Below are positions 25,201 through 37,600 of a DNA stretch of 64,000 bases, piece after piece (position 1 is the stretch's first letter; each line of letters starts with the position of its first letter). The notes below the pieces were generated by a model. The model was not told the origin of the DNA, searched no databases, and worked only from the letters and a program-made list of their open reading frames with translations. The stretch is from contig OX465284.1 of assembly GCA_949987705.1 (NCBI GenBank), forward strand, positions 115,551,163-115,615,162. Direction: 5' to 3'. Source of the DNA: Thereva unica. Taxonomy: Eukaryota; Arthropoda; Insecta; Diptera; Therevidae. The translations under genes were made by a program, and so were the position numbers.

Positions 25201-28200
25201 TCAATTGATGAAATTAGTGAAAGTGAATGAATTTAATATGATGGACAGCAGCACAACAACAACAAAATAATTTTTAATTAAAAGATATAAAATTGATAAA
25301 ATGTGTGTTGCATTTTAGATAAAACGATAAATAAATGGTGTAGAAGTAAAACAATTTCATGAATAATGAAAAAGCGTGAATTATAATTTTTATTTTTTAA
25401 TTTAAAAATGGGTTTAAAATTACGATAAAAATAATTAATAATAGCCTCATATCGACGATATACATATAAAATATTACAGGAGATGGAGACAAAGATAAAA
25501 TCAGCACTCTTACAATGGTCATCATTTTAGTGGTAATCGTCAAATGTGTCTTCATTAGTTTTGCTTCATTGGCAGTTTGTTACAGGTAGAGTACCAAGCA
25601 ATCAAAATTCAAAAAAAAAAAAACAAAAATTCCATACCAATGTTAATAATACTGCAAAAAAGTTATATATGTGTGTACGTCTTGTACAACTGTCGTTTTG
25701 TGTCATAAAAGTAACTATTTATATTTATATATATTAATAATAAAAAAAAAATATGTTTATATATTTTCGGCAATTGCTTGGTTGTGGGTGTTATAGCAGC
25801 AAAACGCGAAGTCTCTAACCCCATCCCTTATTTCTTATAACGTAAAAATGTCTGTCGTAAAATCTTTAATATTTTATTTATTTTTTTGTTTATTTTTTAA
25901 TAAATTTTTGTGAGCTATGTGATATTAAAAATTGAAACAGTAAAAATATAATAATATAATGTTTAACCATTCGCATTCATAGCTCACAAAAATACAATTC
26001 TTTTATAAATGTATAATTATATTTATTATTAATTGTTTATTTATTAATTTATTTACAATTAAGTGTAAATTTTCTCGTTTCATCGATGTATCAGTGTGTT
26101 TACTTGTGCATCCAGACTAAAAAAAGACACCATCTATAATAAATATTATTATTATTTTGTAATATATAACTCTGTATTTTACTCTATATATGTGATGTTG
26201 TTGTAACTAGACTAACATCCCCTCTTTTAAAACAAACTGTTAAAAAAAACCACTACAAAACAAATTTATTTATATTTTTTCTCTCTATTATTAATAATAT
26301 TCAAAGCTTCATAATATACAATATGTGTATTGAAATGTATGCTGTGTGAATTTTGTCGCTTCATCTCCTGGATATTTTATTTTTTAATTGTTTATGTTTT
26401 TTGTTGTAAATATATTATTTATTGTTGTTATTTACACGGTTTTAGGGGATATACTCGTATATATACAAAAACATTTCTATAAAATAAATTTTTTTAATAT
26501 AAAATCTTCTCTTATTTATTTATGAATTTGTATAAAATTGCATAAATGTTGTTGTTGTGTTGTGCGTCCAGTGCAATTATTTAAGAAAGAAAAAAAAAAT
26601 GAAATCAATTAATAATTAATAATTTAGATTTTAAGAATTTGCTTTAAAAATTTATTCTAACATAATAATAGATTTTTGTGTCTTAAGAGTTTAAGTGATA
26701 CTAAATAGTGAATATTTGAAAAATTCTAATTCAATTCTAGTAAAATAATGAAAAACTGTTTTTAAAATTTTAATCCAAAAAAATTTAGTTTCACATCTCT
26801 AGTGTAGGCTATGATTTAGTTCCATACCACGCTTTTTTCTAGCCACATTAATAGATTTTAAAATACATAATCTGAATTAACGAAATAAATACCATTGGTA
26901 CCGTTGAACTGAAAATCGGTGGCTCTGTACCTTAAGACGCTAGACCCTCCATACTGAACTTTAAGTACAGGATTTTCAATATGCTTAACGTCAAGCTAAT
27001 ATTCCCTTAATATATTATCCGAGATATTTTTAAAATGCTTAAACATCAAACATTATAATACAGAGTGCGTCATCTAGACCTTCGGTATTTCAACATTGAA
27101 TAAGTCTGTCATTTTTTAACCAATTTTCGGCAAATGTACACGATTCTGAAAGGTCATTCAGTACCATTTTAGCTATGAATCAATACACACCGAAACATGC
27201 TGAAATTGTAGCGCTTTACATTGAAAGCAATTTTTCAATTGTTAAAACTGTGTGTTATAGTAAAAAATATGGGAGAAATTCGGCATGGCTTCTTCGTTCT
27301 CCAGATTTAATGGCACCATACTTTTTTCTGTGGGGTTATTAAAAAAATAAAGCTTACGCCAGCAAGGCGAAGACCATTGACGACTCAAAGCTTTTTACGT
27401 ATCGAATCGAGCTTTAATCGACATTGTATTCAAAAACTGATTTGAACGGTAGAGAATATAGAAAAAGGATCTTGCTCATTTGTCAAAATCGGCTAAAAAA
27501 TATCAGAGTTATCCAATGATGATTTCAGGTCTAGATGGCGCACCCCATATATTATCAAAAATCTATTGGCTTTAATAGTCTATTGACTGTCATCCTCTTT
27601 TCCATATAAGCATCTGTCACTCCTACTTCTACTAAAATGTTAAAAGTTCAAACTCAACCCGAAACCCCCAGATTGAGAGAGAAGTTATCCAAAGCAATTA
27701 AATCTCTCCATATCTATCGCTAATTTGTAGGCAAAACCACTGGCCTCAAACCGATGCTGTTTTGGTATCAAGGAAGCTAAAGACATCTGTTCGACTATCT
27801 ATATGGCAGCTCCACTGGACTTCCATCAGCTCCACCTACTAATGGCGCTCTAGCAGGGCGCTGAATCTCCGGGGCTATTCCCGCCAAGGAGGCATTACTA
27901 GGTGGAGCGGACGGAGGTTCAGTGGGGACTTTGTGGTCTACCTTTAAATTCTCCTGTTAACTAAGGAGTTTAGCTAGACTTACATGAAGCAGTACATTTG
28001 TCGCTTACACGATGGCAAATTGTACTGAGGCCTCAATTTTTGGAAATGTATTACTACTGTTTGTATGAGCGCATATCGAAATAAATTCATTCTTGATTTT
28101 CGATATTTAACATACATGAGGAAATGAGCCGAGGTGCAGTTATAAATACGTACTTAGTGGAAAGACAGCGAGGAAAATGGAAGCGCTGGTCAGTGGAGCG

Positions 28201-31200
28201 CTTATATACTCCCAAGAACGCATTACTGGAGTTTTCATAAACATTTTAATAAAGAAAACAGGCAATTAAATTAATGACCATAAATCATGCTACTATCATA
28301 CTCAGTGGACTGGTTCTCAGTCGATTATAGAAGTTAAGCAGCATTAGACGTATGGCTAGTACTTAGTGCGGTGACCACTTGTAAAAGCGCGCTTGGAAAA
28401 CGACGAAAAAACAATTGCAAAGGCGAACAAAAATTGAAGTTTTTCTACACCCGAAGCTTATTCATTTTAAGCTCTATAATGCTCCTTTTCTCTAACCAAA
28501 TCGTTGCAAGTGCTCCAATGGGAGCTGAAATGGATTTCTAGCCTTGGCGTTCATCTAATGTTAAAAAATATATAAAGAGGGAGCGGAAAGGGAACACTCC
28601 ATGGGAGTGCTCTTTCATTGTCTGTAGAGAACTCAATTTCCTGCTGCTGCTATTTCTATCGGGTGAAAGATACCGCATAGTGGCTCCTAGTTTTTTCTTC
28701 GGGAGTTAGTTTTCACATACAGGTATGAAAGTGAACAAGTGTATTCTCTGCGAAATTTTGGATATAACTGACGATCAATCCGAATGAGCGTCTAAAGCCG
28801 ATTTCATTCAAACCGAAATCATGGCTGATGGAATTGATCGAAGCTTTCATAATTGTGTAATAGACACTTATCGATTTGGTAGTAGAGGTCGAAGATGCAT
28901 ATTGTTTTCCAGTAATATACTTCGAAACTGTTCCATACGAAAACTTTGCACAAACATGTTATCGAAGCCAAAATTGTCAAAGGCGTTAATCAAGGAGAAA
29001 CGATTTTCATTTCTAAAATTGCATTGATTATTAACAATACAGGAGGCAAACGTCTGAAATTTCCAGTGTAGATTTTTAACAGGAAAATGTTTCATTAATA
29101 GTTAGATCCTGTTGCATTGCTATCTAAATTACTGATTATGATATGTATACCCTGATATAAGAGATGACTTTTAAAAATGTGGCCCCTTCTCTCAAGAATC
29201 CCTATAACATAGTGGAGCATGAGGGTGAAGATTGACTATTTTTACTTCACTACTCCTCACTTAGCTTATTCTGGACATGTTATTTGAGCTTAGAAAGTAT
29301 TATCAAAACCATTCTGATCAACTAACAAGCCATTTGCCTATCATTTAAGGCTCCAGTTATAACATACTGTTGGTGGATCCTAGAGGCAGGGGCGGCGCTT
29401 TCATAGAATGGTCCACTTGCACCGGGCGCAATTTCAGAAAGTAAAATTTAAAACAAATTTAAATCTTCGAAAAAAAAAAGTTGAAAAAGGGTTCCCGTGC
29501 CTTCTTTTTCATATATTAAAAGAACTCCACTGAGTGTTTGTGTTTTTTTCCCATTGCCCTTCACCGCGATCAAAAAAAAACAGCTGACGGGGGCGCAAGA
29601 TGACATACGGCACCGGGCGCAAAAAATCCAAACGCCGGCCCTGCATAAAGGCTAGCTGAAAACCAACCAATGACAAGTGTAGGTCTTTTGGGTTAAAAAT
29701 TCACATTGATATTTTGCTGTGGCGAGCTCGACCTTCACTTTGGATAGGTAGTATACTTACAACATTGAACAAGCGTGTTCAACAGAAGGTAATAATCCGC
29801 ACTCAACTATTAAACACATTGCACAATCCGTGCAACATTTTTAATAGAAAGTAAATTGTTTAACAACTTGAATCTTGTCTTCTCTACTGATATAGATAAA
29901 TTCGTGTAAACCACCGTCCGAATCACAGCCAATAACCTTAACAATTGAAAAAAAAATGTTTCTTTATAAAAACAAATTGTATCTTTCTTCATTTTATTTT
30001 AAATTACCTTCGAAAAGAAAAATATCTCAAAAAATATACTCCTATATAAATTGCTTCCCCCCATCCACCAACACCACCACATTATTACAAATAATCCTTG
30101 TAAAGCTTCTTTTGAGTCCCATACGTAAATCTTTTCCGGATCCCATGCAAATGTGGTTTCACCTTTTTCATATAAAATATAAGAGTAGAGAGGTCAACCA
30201 AATATATTTCAACATATATATACACGAAAAAAAAGTGATAGGATTTACAGGATGTGTATAACATATCCAGAAGTACAAATCCTGGAGAAGATCGCTAATC
30301 TTTAAGCTGATAATAGTTGATGATATTTTTATTTAATATTATGTATATGTATGTATAAAGATTTATTTATTTATTTTTTTTTTATTTCATTTCATCGAGA
30401 AATATAGAAAGGATAAATATTTTACTTTTTCAGATTTATTTTTGTGATAAAAGTTTTATTTTTTTTTTTTATAGAGAAGAAGGGTGGAGAGGTTTATTTT
30501 ATTATTTTTAAGGTATCTTTTATAGAATGACTCTAAATAATAATAATAGAGTTTCCCTTCTAATACAGAAAGCGCACTTCTCAGCTGGGCTGAGAAACAT
30601 TTACCACTGCCCTGTGGCTCAGCTGGAGCATGCAAACATAAAAACAAATATATATACAGAAACAAATAATGAAAAAGCGTGCAAGAGGAAAGGAGTCACG
30701 CTACCTCAAAAAGGGATTTTTTTAATAGCAACTTTACTTGCTGGCATGCTAAAAACACTTATATTTCTATTAACATTAATAAGCATGCGATTTACAGGCT
30801 CATACCTGCCGTGGTTCATAGAGGAATTAATACTAGTTGGGATCCCCGTTACCGAAATTCGGTCACAAAAACAATAAATGCCATTTGAAACCTGAGTCTA
30901 CCTTGCCATTCAGTAGCCGGTGAACGAAAATAACGCCAGCAACCTCTCGACGCTTATGGAGAGAGCTTAAGTTATTAATTTAAGCCTGTGCTCATAAGAC
31001 GAAAGAATAAGAGGGTTATCCCAAGGGAGGCGGCTGAGTGCAAATCGGACAAACTTCCTTTGAACCGATTCGACTCTTCCAATTTGGGAGGAGTAGGGTA
31101 GACTGGGTACGGTTGTAACAATTTTCATTTGATCGCTCATCATTTAGTAAGTATGCCAGTAAACTGAAGGAAATGTGTTTTGTATAGTGAAATGTACATT

Positions 31201-34200
31201 TCTTTACGTATTAATACTAAAATTTATTCCTTAAGTACAATGGATAACTTTTGGCGGCAAATTAAAAAAAATGAATAAATGTCACAACCGACCACACCCC
31301 AGGGGCGGTTGTGACAGCGGTTGGGGTCGGTAGTGACAGGTTAAAAATACACCAAAATTATCTAAAATTATCGCCATGAAAATACAAATACTCTACGTAC
31401 AAATTCATCACTGTTATTTAACCATTAACGCTTAACATATTAAGAGGAAATCTACTCATTACTCTATCTGTACACATACATCAACAATTATTAAAAGAAA
31501 TCGAATAAAAATACTTACTTTTGACTGGCAAAAAGTAATATAGGCCTCTACTAGCGTTTATGTCGAGCGATTTGTTTCTGTATATACTCAATACTGTGAA
31601 ACACCTTCGCATGGGCACGATGCCTCTTTTTCTCTTTGCACCCTCCCCGATATTCCTAATAGTTTCGCTAATATGACGACTGTCACAACCGTACCCTGGC
31701 ACAACCGTACCCAGTCTACCCTAGTGAGGAGACCACACCTGGGAGGCATACTCGAGTAAGGACCTGACTAAAGATATGAACAAGTGCTTAGTGATGAGGG
31801 GATTGTTGAATTCCTTAGACTATCTTTTTATAAATCCCAGAGCTAAACTGCCTTTGGAAGAAATATAATTGATGTGTGTGGAAAAATCCAACTTACAATC
31901 AAATCTAACCCCAAGATCAGTTAAAGAGTTAACGCGAGAGATTATGTTGTGAACAAAAGTATAGTAGTAAGTTATCGGACCACGTTTTCTACAAAACTTG
32001 CACTTGCTAATATTAAGAACCAGGTTGTTATTGGAACACCAAGAATAGAAGGTGTTAAGGTCTGCTTGCAGAAGTTTGCAATCCTCGATACTCTTTATGA
32101 GACGGTATAGTTTGATGTCATCGGCGTAAATAAGGATATTACAGTGCTTTAGTAAGGTGACAATGTCATCGATAGATAAGATAAAAAGTAGAGCACCTAG
32201 ATGACTACCTTGCGGGACGCCAGAGGACGCTTCAATGTTTCTGGATTTGGCTCCACGATATAGAACTTGATTAGTTCTCTCGGCTAAGTATGATTGGAAC
32301 CATACCACAAGGGCGTGCTGAAGGCCTAATTTTTTTAGTTTGAGAGCTATAATCGAGTGAGAGAGCTTGTCAAAGGCCTTACTGAAGTCAGTATAAACGC
32401 AATCGGTTTGGCAACCAGTGACGAAGCCCCGAACAGTGTGAGAAGAGAACTCAAGTAGATTAGTAGTAGTGGAACGAGCTGCAAGAAAACCATGTTGATT
32501 TGCTGAGATAAGTCTCTTACAGATAGGAGCAATCTCAAAATAAATAATAGATTCAAGCAGTTTTGGTATACACGATAATTTTGCAATCGGTCGATAATTC
32601 GATATATATCGTTCTTGGATCCCTTTTTATGGACGGGGATTAAAAAAAAGTTCTTCCATAAAGTTGGGATATAAAGATAATTTATTTTTTCATTTTTAAA
32701 CAGAAATAAATAGTGCCGATTTAAATATTTATTAATATCACTTTACTAAAAATTATTTATTTATTTATTTACATTTCTATTTATAACAAAAAAATAAATA
32801 ATGCATGCCATAGACGTCCTATTAATTTAAAATATCATTTTCATAATAAAAACATTAATTTCAAAAACTATAGTGAGTGAATCTTCTCAATATAAAAAAT
32901 ATATATTAGATCCAATTTAATAAATTCCAATTCCAATTAAAGATTTAAAAAAAAACAAACAATTTAATTAGCATAAGAACAGCGCATACGGATTACCATT
33001 GTCATATTGAGTGTAGGTTAAGCATTTTTAATTAACAATATAACAATAATTAATAACAAATAATTTCAATAATTAATTTCTTTACAACATTTATTAATTT
33101 AATTAATTTATTTAATTCGTTTCTTTTTTTTATTATATGATAATGATATCTCCAACGTTTTTTTAAACAACGACGATTTTACAAAACCAAAATTATGTTT
33201 ATTTAATAAAATCAAATTGAAAAAAAAAATGGACTACCCCCAACAAAAAAAAAACAAAAAAATAAAACAAAATCGACGACAAACTCAACCAAAAACAATT
33301 TTCTTTCGTTTTCTATTCGGACGCCGCTTGTTGATTTGATTGATTCAACCACTTCCCCCCCAAAAAATGTGTGTATCAACTGTATTAAATGGTATTTTTG
33401 TAATTAAATAATCAACAACTACAACAACAACGATTACTACAACAACAACTACAACCAACTACAACAACAACTGTATGATTAATGAATGCACTTCAACAAC
33501 AACAACAACAAAAAATCAAAATAAATAATTAATAACATTTTTTTTAAATAAATTTTTTTGAAATCTTTTAAAAAAAAAATAAAATAATTAAATATTATAT
33601 ACCTATATGAAAAAAAAAACCAAAAAAAAAAATTACAAAATATTTATTACTAATATAAAGAGAATTACCATGGTTCTAACACAGTGTTTTTAGTGGGTGT
33701 ACTAATGTCAGTTGTCGGGTTCGTTTTTGTAACATTCACCCTCATGGCTTTGTGCTACAGGTCAGTTGTAGTACATAGAAACTTCTCCCTGTGTCTGAGG
33801 TTAGTTGAAAAGAAATAATGAAACAGAAACAGAAAATAAAGGTAGTTTGAAATTAATGAAAAAGAAAAGTAAAAAAAAAAAAAGAAAAACAAACAAACAA
33901 CAAACACACAAACAACAATATACAGAAGATTTTTCAAAAAAAAAAAAATTAACTAATTGATTTTTTTTTCCAAAACTAACACAATTATTTTTTTTGGATT
34001 TTTTTTTTCGAAAAACAAATTCAACAAAAGTAAACAATACATTCAAGAAAAAAAAAGATGAAACATATACAAGAAAAAAAACACAAAAATACACAAAACA
34101 TACATACACAATGCTTTTCTGTTTTTAATTTCAAAATTTTATTTATTTATTTTATTTATATTCTTCTTCTTCATCCCCTTAATTCTAATTTACACCACCC

Positions 34201-34629
34201 TCCAACCCCGTTTCGTGTCCTTTTCTCAAAAAAATTCACAATATTCACAAAATTATTTTCATTTATATTATTTTCTTCCTGCTTTTACTAACATACATAC
34301 ATACATACACTATCAACTAAAAACTAAAAAAGAAATAATAAAAAAATAATAACACAAAATACATTTCACATCCAAAACACATCCGAAATATCACCAATAC
34401 TCACCAACCCATATAATATTCGTAAACACCCCCATCCAGTAAACAGAAAATGTAGTTTTGTGTCTTGTTCTCTAAATGTTTCCTTTTGTAAATAAATTAA
34501 TATTTTTATGTTTGTGTCGTCTCATGATTCTCGCCTTAACCAACTCGTAGCAATTCACCCGGTAAAACCGACATTAGTATATTGAAAACAAAAAAAAATT
34601 AATTGAAATATAATTTTTATTCAATTATT

Positions 34630-34660
<31 letters not shown>

Positions 34661-37600
34661 TTTATTGCCTAAAATTCTATAAATGTATTCGATGTTATGC
34701 ACCTTTGAGAGATTCACACTTCACAGAGGGTCCAATATTACGAATCTGTACTAAATATAATATAATATACTAGCCTTAGTAAATTATATCTATATATATA
34801 CTAGCGATAGTTTATTTAATTTTTATTTTTATATTTTTATTTTTACTTTTTATTTTTTTTTATACTAAGTATATTTTTTAACAAATTCACTTATTGAACT
34901 CTCTGCGACTTGTGATTGGTTGTTTTGATATATATATATATTTGTTTTGCATAACATGAACAAGAAAAATGCTAAAAATTCTGTGCTTTTAGTCTATGAC
35001 GCTCTCTATTAATTATTATTTATTTTTTTTTTTTATTATTATTATTATGAAAAAAAAAACACAACAAATAATAAAAGTACGCAAATGCATGATTTATATT
35101 TTTGTTTTTGTTAAAAGAGAAAAAAAAACACAAAAAATTATTATTTTTTATTTGTTATTATTAAGTGTATTTATTTGTTTTTGGCTTATTAAATATAATA
35201 TTGTATGTTTATTCAGATGAGTGATATAATAAAAGCTTTCAGGCAAACACACACACCTTGGATACAAGAGCTTCACGCAAAAATATTTTTTGTAATAATA
35301 ATTAATAATTTTTGTTTAGTAATTTAAGTTTGAACTTTATTCGCAAATTTTTTGAAAAATATCCAATTTACTGTCGCCATTATTTTGTGATAGGACAGAA
35401 GCAATGAATTATACAACACTTAACACTAAACTAACAAGGAAGATACGTTTCACGTATCTCCATGAGTATTCTTGTTACATGTGGTAAAACAAGTTTTCCA
35501 CGTCATTCAACACGGCAGGGAGACCATGCGTAACTTCTAGGCTTTACAAAAAGATATAGAAGTTTATGTAATGCTTCTTCTTCCTTTTTAAAAATGGGTA
35601 TTCATATTTCTGCTTATATTAGTTTTCACGCCAAAAATTTTGGTTGAAAAATGTAAAACATCCCTCTTGTCGTTTTTCTAAAAAAATCGAGTTTACCGCA
35701 GATAACGAATGATTCGCAAATATGGCCAATGTTGTCACATCTATTGCTATTGAAGCTTGAGGTCCTTAAACCCAAACCCCAAAGGGTGTACTCAAAATTC
35801 ACAAATGTTTTTAAAACTTCTTCTTCTTTGAATGAATTTTCATGTCCAAAAGTAATGCGGTCGCTAGGTGGGGATATTTTCTATACAATCTCAATAGCAG
35901 CCAAACTATACCACTTGAACAGTTTCAGCTTTTTACCTAGTGGTTTGTATCTTAATTTGCCTGATCAATAAAGTTCAACTAGATTTTACTCCGTGTTATC
36001 GTGCAACAGTCACAGAGATTCATCAAAGTCTTCAGCGGGTTTCCTCTGTTCTTATGAATTTCCTCAGGCGATGATTTAGTACGCTATATTCAGTAATCTA
36101 CATATATACACAATATCTACATACATATACACAATTTCAACTCAACCCAGGTAGCAAATCTGACTCAAGTTCAGTCGACCCTAAGTAAACTCGACTCGCG
36201 TCTACATTAAATTGGACTCGGGCTCAACTTGAGCTCAACTCATTATGTATACGTACACCAGTTTATTATTTACGCTTCTAACACATTTCTGATCGTTTTG
36301 TGAAATGGCACAGCAATAAACCACTCGTGGATTTCCAATGCTCATTATGTGACTTCACAGTTCGATCTTCATGGCGCTCTCTAACAACTAAGTGCCCCAA
36401 GAGCCTCGTCCAGACCAATTCCTTTTCGTATCTAACTTGACTGAAGAAAAGAGCACGTTTGCCATCCTAAACTAGGTCCTACGAGTCGTTATCGCTCTGA
36501 TTGCCATTTGAGTCTTAAGGGAGATAAAGATCAAATGTATAGCATAGGTATAGTTTTCGAGATATACATATCAGTATAGGGTACATCTCTGCTTGAAAAA
36601 TATTACCCTGAACGATTATTCTTCTAAACTTACGATGTCACCCAAGATCCCCTGTCTTAGATCAATCCCTATACTATACACGGATCCATCCTGCAGCAGT
36701 TAGACAAGTCCCAGGATGCGCTATTTGTATGTTGACTATCGTGAGTTTAAACTTTGATGTTTCTCTTCACGGGCAGCATTCCCGTTTCCGGAATATCTTT
36801 TAAAAAACTTACATTGTAGTGTGTCCCTGTCTAGACATGGTCATTTATTCTCTGCCTCAGAACACCACTTAGGACCGCTTAAGTATAGTCCCCAGGCGAT
36901 GTGCTAATAGTCCCCGTAATGGAAAACTTGTCCAATTTTTCTTAATTGTATTATGAGACCATTAAGCATAGCTCTTTTAATGATGTTGTATTTGTGTAGA
37001 TCATCATCTAGATCATCCTTCTTTTCTTTTTTTACCTTAATGTTTAATATTGCAAAACTTGGCTCATTCAATTTATCGATTTACTACTTCCAAAAGAATA
37101 ATTTAAATTAATAACAATTCACAATAATAAACTAACTTTTTTCTAGAATTTGCGAATAAAGTCCACTTTTTTTATACAAAATAACCATTAATTTTCAGGG
37201 TAACGCTTTTTTACATTTTTACAGCAAAAATTACTAATATCTGCACAAAAATTGATTGTTTGTTTTAAATTATAGTATTATTGCTAAATATTAATTAATT
37301 TCCTAACAGATTTTGGGGAGAAAACTTGACATTTTCATCACGGCCATTTTCTTGTAATGTAAGGTTGTGGCATGAAGTGAACATACATTTTCTTAGCTGT
37401 GAGAAAGCTTCATTGAAATATTATTATAATTGTTTTGGTTTTCTTGGACTTAAATTTACGGAAAGAATGGTAAAATATAGTGGTTTTAGGGTTTGTTCAT
37501 AAAAAATTGGAGATGAAGGTAAATGTACCTATATGAAATGTTAAAATTGTAAATTTTAACATAAAACTGTAACTTAACATAAAATTGTCAATAAAAAGAG

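Noticed and set aside
28272..28393. A working 5S rRNA gene
   Set aside because: There are too many substitutions within conserved 5S positions, and it shares a non-5S body with two other copies.
31820..32308. A host gene encoding a 162-residue protein
   Set aside because: It contains SSGVPQGS and YADD and is clearly reverse transcriptase from a non-LTR element.
33412..33512. A CRISPR-like or structured repeat array
   Set aside because: It is a simple CAA/CTACAA microsatellite without spacers.
36300..36960. A confident RNase H domain
   Set aside because: Only a short degraded FQAE-like motif is readable; kept as a low-confidence feature only.
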